From positions 1 through 64,000 of the forward strand of contig QJNS01000214.1 of assembly GCA_004154925.1 (NCBI GenBank): 64,000 bases of DNA, written 5' to 3'. Positions 35,134 through 48,926 of the stretch are shown in pieces; position 1 is the first letter of the stretch, and every line of letters starts with the position of its first letter. A program made the position numbers and the translations under genes. Under the pieces are notes generated by a model, which saw only the letters and a list, made by a program, of their open reading frames with translations, was not told the origin of the DNA and ran no database searches. This DNA comes from Monosporascus cannonballus (lineage: Eukaryota > Ascomycota > Sordariomycetes > Xylariales).

Positions 35134-35819
35134 TTATATTATTATTATTATATATTATTTAACTCATTTAATATAATTATAACATTTCTAAATATATTTA
35201 TCTTAATTAAATAAAGTAATTTAATTATTTCAAATAAATAATACAAATTGGAAAATAAATTTACTTCTTTAATATTTTTAATATAAGGTTAAAGGAAATA
35301 AATAATCAAATTGTATTTATACGGCACATATATAAGATTTATGCGATAATAAATTTATATATATTTATAAATATATTTTATTGTGTACTTTAAAAATGAA
35401 GCAAAAATAAAACTTTAATAAAACGACAAATTAACGAAAATAAGCCGGCAAAATATATGTATTTTATTAATTTATATTCGAAATAACAAACTTTAGAATG
35501 GCATAAACATTATATTTTTACAATTATAATGCCCGAACCTTGAGTATATTTGACCTTAAAATCATAACATTCTTTTTAGTATAAACCGTATAGAAATAGA
35601 AATAAATATTTTTAAATAAAATTATGTACAAGGTATATTATATTAGTTCGCGAAAATTAAATTTGGCTTAAGATATTACTATTTTTTTGAGATATTCTCG
35701 TAATGATAAAGAAAAATATTTAAATCATATTTTAGAAAACGTGCAAAAGTTCTTTAGCGATTAATAAGTAATTATATAAAACACGTAAAATATAAATTAT
35801 AGGTAAAAATATTCGTTTT

Positions 35820-35960
35820 TATATTGTATATAACAAATATAAACCTCCGTATTTATTTCTAAACGCTTGGCGACGTAAATGATATCGAAATTTAATTAAA
35901 ATAAATCGATATCATATTAACAAGTCTAATCGAAAGCCGACGAATTATCGTCGACCTTTT
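35820..35960 (-). pseudogene. C2 antisense frame, outer segment
   Basis: Minus strand reads FELFNYIQKVDDNSSAFD*T, then YDIDLF and LNFDIIYVAKRLEINTEVYI, agreeing with the C1 plus-strand frame at about 890-1040 at most positions. Asp-rich and not recognised. See the C1 entry for the comparison. Confidence 0.4.
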
Positions 35961-36394
35961 GAATATAATTAAAAAGCTCAAAGTTTAAGAAAATTAATAT
36001 TTATTAAAAATATTATCTCAAATAAATATCGTAATAATAAAGAGTTAGGAATTTTTTTCAAAAATACGAAAAGAAAGTAAGAGAAAAATTAATAATTATT
36101 CGACCATAAAGTTACGAACGTAAATAAAGACTAAGAATAAATTACTTATAAAAAAGAAAATAAAAAAAAATTTTAATATAGAAACTAAAACTATGTCGAA
36201 TAAAAACGTTTACTAACCGGCTTTATATTAACGAATTCCGAAATAATAAAAGTATAAATTTAGTAAACGTTAAGGTAATATCCGTATCTTATAATAATAT
36301 TATATAATTCAATGTCGTATTAATTATAATACCGTATACGACTAATAACCGTTATTAGGAATTAACAATTAAAATAAGTAGAATAATATTAGAA

Positions 36395-36585
36395 AATAAA
36401 AGAATACGAAAAATACGATTAAATGTTGGCGACCAGTTATCGACTTACCTGCTTAGGATAAATATAAAATTCTATACTCGGACGAATATATATATAACCT
36501 AGATTAAAGTCTGCTAATATATCTACTTTTTAAAATGGTCTGCGACTGAGCGGTCATTATCTCGTTAACATCTCTATTTTCTTAT
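36395..36585 (+). repeat. C2 3' LTR
   Basis: The reverse complement begins CATAAGAAAATAGAGATGTT and ends TTCTAATA, against TGTAAGAAAA...TTTTCTTACA expected. It contains GACTGAGCGGTCATTATCTC and the core shared with the C1 LTRs. Confidence 0.72.
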
Positions 36586-37380
36586 GATATATATATATAA
36601 TTATTTAATTTAAATTGTAAACTAATATCGGAATCTTTTATTTTAAAATATCTATCTTTTAATATATTAATTATAAACAGTAGTTTCTCGTATAATTTCT
36701 ACCAACCGGTAAGAAAATGCGCAAATAATTATAATAACGACGATATATACTAGAAAACCGCTCAAGTATAATAAAAAGGAAAAGCTATAATCAGATTAAT
36801 AAGGGTAATTTTCATAAAACTTGACCGAAACTCTATACCAAATAATAAGATGATTTCGACGGTTCTTATTCAACTTACAAAAACAAAACGTAGAATAACA
36901 GAAGAAATACCTTATTAGACGTAAAAAGAGTAACAGACAAATAATTAAATACTGGAGAAATATAAGATAATAATTTTTAGTATAATTAAAAACTTAAACT
37001 TAATAACTCGCGGTATAACAATATTCAAAATAAAGCGAAGAAAATAATTAACTAAAAAATAATAATATAGATGGACATAATTAATATAACAGATGATATT
37101 GTACTAACGACTAAAATAAAGCCTAGAACAATAACGACGATAATAACGATAAAAACGACGATATTCGTATATAATACTGCGAAAAGTTTAAGAAAACATT
37201 AAACAATACTAAAAAAGAAAAAGTAAATAAAAATTCGAAAAAGGTATAAATAAAGTAAATAATACTAGAATAGAGTAATAAGAGATTCGACGTATATATT
37301 GAAATAGAACTAAGATAAATCAAGCCCAGAACAGTAAGCTAAATGTAAATATAAAACTTGGTGTATTGAATTGGAGTAGG
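36586..37380 (+). other. AT-rich stretch ending in an acidic reading frame and polypurine tract
   Basis: Mostly featureless until about 37130, where plus-strand text rich in Asn, Asp, Lys and Glu (NNNDDNNDKNDDIRI, then EKFKKTLNNTKKEKVNKN) appears. RIP would make Asn and Lys from Asp and Glu, so the ancestor was probably strongly acidic. The stretch runs toward GGAGTAGGGGGGAGAATTG (37373-37391), which looks like a retrotransposon polypurine tract. It is possibly the 3' end of an otherwise lost element. Confidence 0.35.
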
Positions 37381-37389
37381 GGGGAGAAT

Positions 37390-37631
37390 TGGTCTTGATC
37401 AGCGCGGATGATCATTTTATGTCACGATACGGAATGGGATTGTCGAAATGAAGAACTTAATCTGATTGTATTACTGGTGTTGAACCTTGATAACTGAAAT
37501 GATAGAAAATGTGCTGAGGTGATGGTGGCTGACGATGTCTCGGGGTTTAAACCCGTGGCGAAAAAGAACTTCTTAATATACATACGAGGCCCGGGCTTTC
37601 TGATCAGCCGAGCCTGATCATAGGTGTAACA
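37390..37631 (+). repeat. Putative LTR in a RIP-free island
   Basis: 242 bp from TGGTCTTGATCAGCG to CATAGGTGTAACA, with TG...CA ends, directly after a polypurine-like tract. Composition is normal (GATGATGGTGGCTGACGATG, GAGGCCCGGGCTTTC) with abundant CpA and TpG, in sharp contrast to both sides. The flanking 5-mers do not match, so if it is an LTR it is the 3' one of an element whose body is lost. It may instead be unique host DNA. Confidence 0.35.
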
Positions 37632-37882
37632 CCCCGCCCTACTTCGGTATTTAGTAAAACTGAAAGATATATATCCGATATAGAATACCAGCGCTAAAAA
37701 GTCCTATTCCTCCTATTAGTAAGATATTAAAACAGCATCGAAATTCTAAATATCTGAATAGTATATACTCTAGCAGGACATCAAAATGGCAGGACTGTAA
37801 AATTAAACTTTTTTATATTAATTAATAATATAACATTTTATAAAAGTGAAAAACCTTTATAAACGTATTTTATATATACTTT
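37632..37882. other. Lightly mutated segment left of A2
   Basis: Starts CCCCGCCCTACTTCGG and gradually becomes AT-rich toward the A2 insertion. No coding frame. Likely the sequence into which A2 inserted. Confidence 0.3.
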
Positions 37883-38305
37883 TGTAACGAACCTATTATA
37901 TATCCACCTAAAGATGTAAGCAGTATTGGAAAAAAGTTTCGATTTGTAAATAATAATAGAATAAAATATAATTTATAGGTTTATTTATTAAAAGATTTTG
38001 CGAGTTTTTTATTGAATAAAAAACGATGCCTTTAATTAAAGATTTAAATTAATAACTAGAAAGCGACATTAAATAGATATTATTTATATAAAAACTATTT
38101 TATTTTATTTTTATTGTTTAACTAAATATGTCGTAGATCTTATATAATCCCTGTAATTTAGGTCTAAATTAGTCAAATTACTTAAATTATATAAATTAAG
38201 TGGTTAAAAACTAAGAATTTTTTATTATTTAAGAATTATGTATAAGAAGTTTGCATTAAACTTTAAAAGTAAAATTTCAAAAGAAGAACCTTTATTCTTA
38301 TATTT
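37883..38305 (-). repeat. A2 left LTR (3' LTR in pol sense)
   Basis: Starts TGTAACGAACCTATTATATA and ends ATTCTTATATTT, aligned base by base with the end of the A1 3' LTR. It is followed by a T-rich run, the polypurine tract of the minus strand. Confidence 0.85.
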
Positions 38306-38309
38306 TTAT

Positions 38310-39090
38310 TTTCTTTTTTAAGAATTTTGGTTTTGAATATAAAAACTATTAGTAGCCGTTTTATTTACCAAAGAAGGTTTTAGAAACTTTTTCGCTGATT
38401 TTACTATAATAAGCTATATTCGAAAAAGGAAATTCGCTTAAATTAATAAGATTTTCGTATTATTTGAAATAATATAATAAAGAAATTAGAAATTACGAGT
38501 TTTTGGGTTCACATTGCATTGGTTTAGGTAATTTTAAATGCTTTTATATTATTGATATTTCGAATTGTAATTATTATACTTGTTGTTAACATTTATTTAT
38601 AATATTTTAATTATGAATCTTTTAAGAGAACTAGGTTAAAACACGTGATGATTTAAATAAAAAACAACCTGAATTAAAATGATTTTATAATGTATTAAAA
38701 AGTTGTTAAAAGTTTAAATAATTTATATTAATATTTAAAAACGATATTTCGTCTACGAAAGAAAAACATTTAAGAACTCATTACTTAATTACGATATTTG
38801 TATTTTTAATAAACTGTTTTGAAAAAGAAGGCTGTCATTATTTTAAAGAAAAGGTATAAATTAGATTGATTGAAAAAACGGAACAAAATAGAAAAGGAAT
38901 AACGTTATATAGAAAAAAGTAAGTGCGGTTTGCTTTAAAAATAGATGTTATACTAAAGGCCTTTATTATTTTTAGATTGAAAAAATGTAAGATTCGATTT
39001 AAATAGAAAATCATTATTTACGACTTTATTTAAATTAAAAATAGTTAATTGTAACTTTGGCAGTAAAATGTTTTAGTTAAATTTATCATA
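38310..39090 (+). pseudogene. A2 antisense ORF relic
   Basis: Second copy of the plus-strand frame described at 11290-11990. The region around 38490-38640 matches the A1 YIRFGESE...YNYYTYR part, and 38860-39080 matches the charged and C-terminal part. It is more heavily mutated, with many stops. It shows that the antisense ORF is a fixed part of family A. Confidence 0.5.
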
Positions 39091-42000
39091 TTCGTTAAGT
39101 ACTTAAATAGGTTTTATATATTCTTTGGCAACTAAATTTTAAATTTAATTAAACATTAAATTTTATCCTTCATTATATTAAGATTTTGCATATTGTTATA
39201 TTCGTATATTTTATTTTCTTGTTAATTTTTAAGTTCACTTTTAAATGTACGTGTTTAGATATTAGTTTAACTAGAAGTGTATAAAATATGTCGTATTTTT
39301 ATAGTTTTAGATAACGATAATTAATAATCAATTTTGCAAAAAATTTAATGAATTTTCAACGGTTTAACTTTTGGAAATTAAATTTGTTATTAGATCTTTT
39401 GGTTTTAATTCGTAAGATGTTAAACATTGTATTTGTTTTTAGCATATTAGGTAAACTTTGTTTCTTTTTAATAACCTTTGTTTTTCTTTTCATTTTTATC
39501 TTATAATATTAAGTTACATTTTATTAAACCAATCCTAATTTAATTTCAAGATAGATTTCTATTGTTTCGATTTTGTTCTCAATGTTTTTTTGATATAATG
39601 ATAATATATTTAAAAGCCGGTTGTCGGTTTTTTATATTGCGTCCGTATATTGCTATATATAGAGATATGTTTATATTTTCATTGATTAACTTATGGTCAT
39701 TTATTTATAACTAACAGTAAAAACTTTATTTGTTTATTTCGTTACTAAATAATATAATTTTTGAAATATGATATTAACATTTTGGGGAATCGTTTTGCTT
39801 ATCCGTTCGTTTAAAAAGAATATGCTCATAAGAACTTAAGTTTAATGCCGATTTATTTAGAGAAATTAGCGTTAAACCTGGACGTTTACAACGTATTGTT
39901 ATTAGAAATAACTTTTTTAATCTTTATCTTTATCGAAATAGGTTTTAATTAAAGTGTACGTTAGTTATTTTTCTGTTATAAATATTTTTAAAAAATGCAA
40001 AAATATTTATATTTAAAGATTTTATTAATGGTTGTTTTTATTTTATTATATTCACTTTCGATGATGGAATTTTTAAATAGAGATAAGTTATTTATAAACT
40101 TTCACGTTATAGCATTTGATATTTTATTTGCACTATTTTTAACGTATAATAAAATATACTGTTTATCGGAAGATGTTTTTATTTTATTATAAACTTTTTA
40201 TTTCTAATTGTATAGTTAAGTCTTTTAATAACTTTTAAAAATTATGTTTTTATAAATATTAAGTAGTTTGAAAACCTGCTTAATAATTATAAAATACGAT
40301 TTATGAAATATCTTTAGATGATTTTTCTATTGGTTTTTAAAAAAGGAAGTTTTATTATAATATAGTAATTAGTTTTTTGGTGTTTTTTTTGAATTGCTGA
40401 ACTCTTTTGTTTTTTCGTATCGTAAATATTCTCGAATCGTATTAATAATTAAGATGTTAGATTTTTTAATATTTTTCAAAACTGTAAAATATAGTTTTTG
40501 TTATATTACAATATTGGCTGAGATTTGTGTAATAAACTTTCGAATTATCATTATTTTTAAAAGTACAAATACTTCTTTTAACTTTTTAATATAATATGTT
40601 CTAAAATTAAATTCTTATAAACACTTATTTAAATTTTTTATCTTTTACTTAATTTTAGTATTTTTATAAATTAGATAAAATATTTATAAATAAAGCGAAT
40701 ATTAGAGAATTTTTTGGTCTGGTTACGAAAATTACTTTTTGTTATTAATAATAATTATTAATAGTTTTTTATTACTAAGTAAATTTTTAAATTTCATGTT
40801 TTGTAAAGTTTTAAAGTAATTAATTACTAGATATTACTTTGGATATTCTTTGTAAATTATGTTTAGATAATATTTAAAATATAATTTAAAATATCGCTTT
40901 TAGTACTTTTCTATCGATATTAGATAATTTTATTTTTAGTGTGCTAAAGAGTCTGTTGTTAAATTTTTACAAAATGAGCTTATTTAAAAACAGTTTAATT
41001 TTTTAATTTATTTTAATAGCAAATGTCATTGATAGTTTAATTTTATTTTTATATTTTTAATGTATAGCATTTATTTAATTAACATAAATTAAAGGTTATT
41101 TTATAGCTGTAATAGTTGTTTGATTAAATATTAATTAAGTTGTAATAAAACTCAATTTGAAATATAAAATTTAAATTTCGTTAAAAGTAAGATTATATTT
41201 CAGAAACCTTTATTTTTAAATTTGTTGAATATTTTTATTTAAGTTGGTTCGTATAGTTATATTTCTTTTTAAATTTTGAAAATATAAATAATCTAATTAA
41301 CCAAAGGTTTTAAAACTGTAAAAAAGATAGGTATGTAAGAAACATATATTAATATAAAGTTATTTAAAAACTCTTAAAAATCATTGTAATTAATTCCTGA
41401 AAATGTTATTAAAGTATTAATAACTGTAAGTAGTATAATTCGATATTTGTAATATTTATATATTATTTGAAAAGTAATTTTATTATTTTTTTGAATAGTT
41501 CGTATATTATAATAACTGTTTTAAAAAATAAAATTTATAAATTATATTATTTTATTAAGATATATAAATATGTTTATAAGGGTGAAAAATATTTATTTTT
41601 AAGAAAAATATTAGTTTTTTATTTGTCATTTATTATATATCAATAAATCAAATTTTTGTTTTAATTAACTTTTATTTTACTTTCAAGTTTAATTATTTGA
41701 AAAAGTAAATAATTTATTAAAAATGTATAATAATAAATATATTTCTAAGTTTAATAAATCTTTAATTTTCTTTACTTTTATAACGTTTATATAAGAAATT
41801 TTATATAATTAACATAATTTTTACAGATAAGTATCCTGTAAATTTATTAATTGGGCAGTAATAATATATTGTCGTTTTTGATTTTTGAATAACCTTTTAA
41901 ATTTGCGATAGTTTAAGAGTATTATAATAATTCAATCCGCAATTCTTGTGTTTTAATTATAGAGTTAATTTTTAAATATTTTCTTTAAAATATTATTTAA

Positions 42001-43496
42001 CTATTCTTTATTAAAATAATTTTAATTTTTTCGATTATATCGAAAGTTTTGAAAATAAACTTATGATATTTTTAAGGTAGTATTTTATTTTAAGATATTC
42101 GTTTTATTTAATAAACATTAAATTTAATCCTTTTAAATTTACATACGAAATGCCTTTATTTTTCGACTAATTTATATATTTTTGCATTTAAATAAATTTC
42201 ACTGTATTTTAAATACTGTATATAGTTTTAATTTATATTTTTAAAAATTTAATATATTTTATTACTGCTTCGGAAAAACAGCTAAGTTTTGTTTTCGAAT
42301 TAACGTTAATTTTGAATCGTTTATGTTTTAAAATAGAATAATTCATTTAAATGTTTAATTGGGGTTTGTATTTTATATAATGTTTTATATTAATATCGTT
42401 TTTGATATTTTAATTTCTTAATTTGTTAGCATTTTATATTAATATTATAATTTATAAAAAAGGTTTTGCTTTTTGTGTTTGCTTAATAATATGTTTAATA
42501 TATTAATTATTTATCTAGCTGTATTATGTTTTTCGGCTTAATTAGTATTTAAAATAACGGGCTTTTAATACGTTTTCTATTTCTGTATTCTTTGAATTAT
42601 AATATTAAAAATGTACATTCTTAAAAATCTATTTAAATATTTAGATTTTTATATTAAATACAAATTACTAATAAATACTAGAAAATCATTTAAAATATAA
42701 AATTTTAATTATATTTTATGTTAAGGTTGAAACATTAAAATTTCAAATATATTAGTTATCGGTAAATATTTATATATCGGTATTAAATATTTGAAAATAT
42801 AAGTAATTTGTGATTTTATTTTCATTCAAAATTATTGTTTTTTAGCGTATTAATAAATTTAAAAACTATTAAAATAATAAGTTAAAAAACATAATTATTA
42901 ATAAGAACTTTATTAAAAAATTTTTAAAGTATAATATATTTAGCAGGTTTGTAAAATTTAAAAGATCATTATTTATAGTTATTAATATTTCGCCGGGACT
43001 AACCGTATTTGTCTTATATTTCGTAGTTCCGTATATCGAAATAAAAAGCGTATTTTAACCATCTGGTAATTTTAAAAACCGTTATTTCGAAATTATACTT
43101 GTAAATTCTATTTTTTAAATTCTAATAAATAAAATAACTTTTATATTTTCAAATATTATTTTAAATTTAGTTAATGTTGATTATAACTAATCTTAATTAA
43201 AAATTGAATTAACATTTCTTTCACTTTAATATTGATTTCGTATTTAACTTTTTTACCTTTTTTTAAAATTAAAAAGATATTTTTAGATTTGCTTTAGCGG
43301 AAAAACGATATTTGCTTTTGAAATATCTTCTTATTTCACTTACAACGTTTTATATTAAATTTTTTTTGAAGCTTTTTCGAATTCAGATTCACTTTTTTAA
43401 AAATTTATCTTTATTTTGGTTATTTTTTTTATTCGTTTATGAAATACCGATTAAATAGATATCTGTCCGTAATAATAATCTTATTTTTATATTTTA
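39091..43496 (-). pseudogene. A2 integrase, RT and gag relics (heavily degraded)
   Basis: Collinear with A1 12000-16520. The clearest match is 43260-43490 to the A1 gag start region (TTTGCTTTTGAAATA, GATTAAA, AATAATAATCTTAT). RIP damage is severe enough that I cannot read RT or integrase motifs directly. They are assigned by position. Confidence 0.55.
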
Positions 43497-43690
43497 TATA
43501 AAGAAACTGGATAGCTGAAAGTTAGGTAAAATGATATTTGATTAGTCGTAAAGCAAGTTTCAAAAAGTGAATATATTAAGTTACTTTTATCTGGCTTTTT
43601 TTATTAATTGCTAGATCGTAAATTTATATTAATAAATAAGTTAAGTAATCGGTAATTAGTTAATCACTAATTTTATTTTTATAAGGGTTA
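43497..43690 (-). repeat. B2 left LTR (3' LTR in pol sense)
   Basis: Starts TATAAAGAAACTGGATAGC, a mutated form of TGTAAGATAATAGGTAGC. It shares GATTAGTCGTAAAGC and TTAAGTTACTTTTATCTGGC with the other B LTRs. The exact end (about 43685-43700) is uncertain. Confidence 0.7.
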
Positions 43691-44039
43691 TATTTTTATA
43701 ATTATATATTTCTTTTAGGCTATTTGATTTTACTAATATTATTCTTAATATGAAATAGTATATTTTATAGATTTAATTACGCATGTTTGCCGATAGTTTA
43801 CGTTATATTATGTTATAAATAATTGCAGTAATAATTAGTACGTATTGTATTACGTAATTAATTTTATTCCCCTTAATCTTTTATTATAATCCGTTTTTAA
43901 CCTTAATTTATTCTTTGTTCCTTTTCGCGCCCATATTCTTTATTTCTTTTTATTTTTTTGCGTATACGTTCAGGTCGCTTTCTTATTTTTTTGTCTTTAT
44001 TTCGCTTTTTCCGTTTGTTTTGCATATTATTTCTGTTCT

Positions 44040-44520
44040 GATTCCGATCGTCTTTACAGGTACTGCTTAAACGGTTTTTTAGTTCCGTACCGATAATTAG
44101 GAGTTAATTAATGAATTCGAAAAAGTTTCTGTTACGGATACCTAATATAAACGTTCCGACGTAATTGCGGTCGGTCGTTGACTTGACGTTTTTCACGAAA
44201 CCAAGCTTGCTCTTAATACGGTTATTATTAAGAAATATCATTTTTTAATACAACTAAAATCGATTTCCGATTATCTGTTATAGTTATAAAAATCCAATTT
44301 TAACGCCGTTTTCTAAATCTGCAAATTTAAGTTTTTTTATAAATATTACGATTTCTTTGTATTATTTTGTAATTAATTTTTAATTAAGCGCAATTTTAAA
44401 ATACCTTTATAAATAAAATAATTTTCGAAAATCGCTATGCCGTTATCGTTTTTATTTATAAATGTTTTCCGCCCGTTTTTTAACGCTTTAAGGAAAATTT
44501 AAAATTTATTAATAATTATA
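44040..44520 (+). pseudogene. B2 antisense ORF relic
   Basis: Second copy of the B1 plus-strand frame. SVLIPIVFTGTA, N*ELINEFEKVSVTDT, KRSDVIAVGR*LDVFHETKL and ALNTVIIKKYHF align residue by residue with B1 (7640-7890). Stops are TAA, TAG or TGA at Gln or Arg positions. It is the main evidence that this antisense frame was translated. Confidence 0.55.
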
Positions 44521-47500
44521 ATTAAAAACCGTTTATATTTAATAAAATTATTATTAAATTTAAATACTTTAAGCGTTTTACGAATTATGCCTTATTGTTC
44601 ATTAATAATAAATTATATTTTAATTTTTTAAGCCTCATTTTTCGTAAAACATAAATTATTTTTAAGTTTCTTCCGGATTTTATACTTAATAAATTTAATA
44701 ACTATATTTGATGTTTGCTGTTATATATTTTCCGATTATTTTCCAATATTTTTATATTAAGTTTCTTAAAACGTTTACCAAAACGTACGTAATGCAAAAT
44801 TTAATAATTAAATATAAAATCTTATTTGCGAAATAATGGTTTAATTTTTTTATATTATTTATAGATTTCCGACCGGTATATAATAAAACAATTATTTCTT
44901 AAAAGCTTAAACATAATTATATATTCAAATGATATTTTAAAATTAATATTTTAATTTTACTTAAAATTATTTTCATAATATTTATAATTATTAAATAATT
45001 AATTTCCGATTAAATTAATATTATTTAGATGCCGTCCGATTCCTAGTTATGTTATAATTTTAATAGAAATATTGAAAGTATATTATATATCCGTTAAAAC
45101 TCAATCAGAAACATTATTTTATATATTCAAAAATTTATATATTTCTTAATTATAATTCGGATGTAAATAACTAAGAGTTTTTTATTTTTTAATTTAAAGT
45201 TTTTAATTAATAAATTTACTTATTACCTTAATTAAAATTCTATAAGTATATAATGTTAATGATAATATTTCTTTAATGTTATTTTTCTTAATATATATAT
45301 ATTACTTAATAAATAGCCGTTATCTTGGTGAAGCCTTTTTTTTTAATTTTTTATATTCATTTTCTAAACTTTTATAAATGTATTTTATTGCCCTTAAATA
45401 ATATCCATATAAAGCTTCGAACGGAAAACGGCCGGTAAATATGTTTTGCATATTATTATACACGAATTCCGTATTTCGTAATAATTCTATTCATTTATTT
45501 AGTATTTAATAACGTAATTACGGCAATAATATTTTAAAACCTAATAAATATATTTCATTTACCTATCTGTTTACGTATAACAAACGGTTAATATTTGCCG
45601 TTTTATTTTTCTTTTTTTTATAAAATTTCCCCCAAAATTAATTCGTTAAAAACTTAATTTTATTGCTAATAGTTCCGGCTGGCATACCGAATTTGTATTT
45701 AATTTTATTATGAAACAATTAAGTTAATTTGGTTATAATTAAGGTTTTGACCATATAAATAAATAGTTTTAATTTTGTAAAGCAGTCGACTATTATTAAA
45801 ATTATGTCGTACTTTAGCCCGTTTAGGCCTAGGTTTTTAAAAAGAAATCTCGTAATAAAAGCTAACGAGATTTTTTAAAAAGTTTATTTAAGCATTAATA
45901 AGGGCAATAATTATTTATATAATTTATAGCGTAATTTTATTATGCCTTAGTAATTGGATATTTTTTAATATATTTTCGAATATCGTTTGTTATATTTTTC
46001 TAATAAAGCTTTCTGGTTATTAATTCTACTATACGAACATATCCTATATATCTTATTTTTAAGTTATTATAATATTAAGTAATTAATTACTTTTATAAAA
46101 CGTGTTATAATGAGATTACGAATTTATCACATAAATATAAAACCTTATTGAGGTTTAGGAAATATATTCTCTTTATTCCGACTTAACGTTTAACTATCCG
46201 TATTAGTTTTATAATATTTAAGTTTTAAATTTGCAATTTTCGAACCTGATCGTAAAATTATTAAAAAGTTTTCGGCTAAAATACCGTTTTGTTTTTGGCC
46301 AGGTTTTTTGCAAAAAAACGTAAAATGTATTAATAATGAATAATAATTTTAATATTAATTTCGTCCTTTTTAGATCTTTTCGAATTTAATCGTAATACAG
46401 TTATAATTTATAGTTGCCGTTCTTTAATCGTTAATCGTATTATTACTGCAATTTGCGCTTATATTGCTTTTCCGAAGCGATAAGTTTGGGATGTGTATAA
46501 TTTCTTATTTTTTCTTTTCTTTTCGAAAACGTTTTATAATCGTATAACAAAAGCTTTCCGTTTTTCTTATCTGGATAATAATTACTTAAACTTTTGCCAC
46601 CTAAAGTGTATCTGGGAATTTTATACCGAACAAATTTTGCGTTATTTTTATAAAATCTTTTGCCCTTTTATAATACTTTAAATCGCGCCATATGTTTATG
46701 GTTATTTTTCGTACATTTTCCGGTATCTTATTCGTAAATCCGAATTTCTTAGATATTATAAGAATTACGTCGTTATACGTAATTTCCCTTAATATATAAC
46801 CCAGGCGTTTAAATAGCTTATTTATCGAGTTAACGGCGCCAGTTCGGTATTAAATCTTAAAATTAAATTATATAAAGCGGTAAACCTATCGGGTTAACCT
46901 TCTCTTAAAGTTATGTACCGGCGCCTTTATTATATTCTTTAGCATTATATATTCGGTAAATATTAAGAAATCTTTTTCCATTCCCTCAAGGTATTGCCGT
47001 TAATATTCCAGGTTTTTTATATTTATTAATAATATATATTGTTTTATAATTTACCGTTTTTTAATTACACTTAACTTTCGTAATTAATATATAATTAGCT
47101 TTTAATATTTTCCGAACTTTTATATAAATATCCTTAATAAAGCCTTTACCGAAATATTTATTTTAATTTTACTATTTTTAGTTTTATTCTAAAATCAGAA
47201 AATCATCGCCGAATAAAAGGTAATTTTTATGTTTTGAAAGCCCTTTTTAATTTTTTCGAGTTGCGGAAAATTTTTTATTCTATTTTTTTACGCCTTTTTT
47301 AAAAACTTAATAATAAATTCGGTAATAGGTAAATAATAAATAACAAATTTCCGATGAAAATTCGTAAATGCTAAAAATACTTAAATACTATAAATTAAGT
47401 TTGGTTTTGGCTATATTGCGATAATATTAATCTCTTAACAATTTATTTTTAAATTATTAAAATTGATTATAAATCCTATAAATTTCCTCTATTTTTACAA

Positions 47501-48838
47501 AATTTGTATTTAAACATTTTAATAAATAATAAATATTATAATAACCGTTCGTAAATTTATTAAACATATTTTATATATTTCTTTTTGTTATCCAAATAAA
47601 TAATTATATTTAGATATATTACGTATATATAGTTAATTAATCTTATTAATAGTTTATATACGTAAGCCTGGAACGTAAGTAACGCATTAATAAAGCTTAA
47701 TAATATAACCGTATATTTAAAATGCTTATACCGCATTTAAAAAACCGTTTTTTATTAATTTCCTTCGTTAATCCTAATACGATAATAAATATCCTTAAAA
47801 TTAATTTTCGAAAATACTTTAATTAACCTTAAGCGATTTATTATTTTTAAAATTAAAAATAAAAGATATTAATTTTTTATTGTTACCTAATTTAACCTCT
47901 TATAGTCGATATATAATCGGAAAATATTATTTTTTTAAAAGACGAAAAATATTAGTGCTTTTATTTCCGTTTTCGAATAACGTATCCGGCTTACCTTTAA
48001 GTTTTTTCGAATATATATTTCAAATATTCTTTTTTAATTTTTTGAAGTAAGGTAGATTGAGCTGAATAAAGGAGTTTTTCCTAAGATCAGGTTTATTGCA
48101 TATTTTGCTCCTAATAATTAAAATATCTTTTTCGTTATTTTTTCGAAATATATTTGCCGAAAGCTTTTAAGCATATAAAATAGTCGGTTATCCTATATTT
48201 TTATCATTCCCAGAATTTCGGAATTTTTAGTTTTTCGGCTCGGCTTATTAGGTTAACGGTATAAATTTGTTTATCGGAAAACGTTAAGTATATAAGTTTC
48301 TGCTCGTTAATCTTTTATATTAATCTATATAATTATTAATATATAATTATATTTGATAAAACGCTTAATATACCGATTTGTAATGTAAATAATAAAAGAT
48401 CGAACATTTTTTAATAACAGTATATTATAAAATAAATTTCCTTAAACTTTCGTTTATATCCGTTATTAGTTATTATGCTAACAGGAATTTCGTAAACTTC
48501 ATAACATTTAATGTACGTATTGTTAATGCCGAAAAGGCCCGGAATATTTACTGAAGCTAATTAAAGATTAAATTTCCTCGTTAACCTTTTATTTACGGTA
48601 TTTGCCTATCTTTCGGTATCTATATCCATTTATACTATCATATCCCCCGTACTTCTTTTAATAAATATTTTTCTCTTAAAAAACGGCTTTATTTTAACTG
48701 TTTTACAATTATTAGCCGAAATAAACTAGATATATATATTTATTCCGGCTTCTTTTTTAGTTTTACGTTTAAGGACTAATTTAATTTATCGTTATACATT
48801 ATAACGTTCTATACGGCCTTCGGAAATCGGTTTCTATA
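44521..48838 (-). pseudogene. B2 pol relic (integrase, RNase H, RT)
   Basis: Minus strand, collinear with B1 integrase (about 45690-45900 matches 9573-9809) and RT (about 47000-48060 matches 18085-19200). Motifs are visible only by comparison with B1. Ends at the TA where transposon H inserted. Confidence 0.6.
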
Positions 48839-48926
48839 TCCCCTTGAAGGCCACCGGGCGCTAGTCGCAACAATTTTTCGCTATCTTCTCGGCGACATTT
48901 CTTTATTCGCCCAGCTAAACCAATTA

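Larger units (their letters stand above)
31831..36585 (+). mobile_element. Ty3/gypsy element C2, 5'-truncated, inverted relative to C1
   Basis: It aligns in reverse with C1: the 3' LTR at 36395-36585, the region just inside it, the segment at about 34900-35140 (C1 2100-2350), and RT at about 31980-32400 (C1 5650-5250). Pol therefore runs on plus. The gag and 5' LTR are missing, the left edge meeting the short segment and E1. It is heavily RIP-mutated. Confidence 0.75.

Noticed and set aside
37123..37323. Open minus-strand frame of 66 codons, Ser/Leu/Phe-rich
   Set aside because: The opposite strand carries a more plausible acidic frame leading to a polypurine tract. The minus frame looks like its low-complexity shadow.
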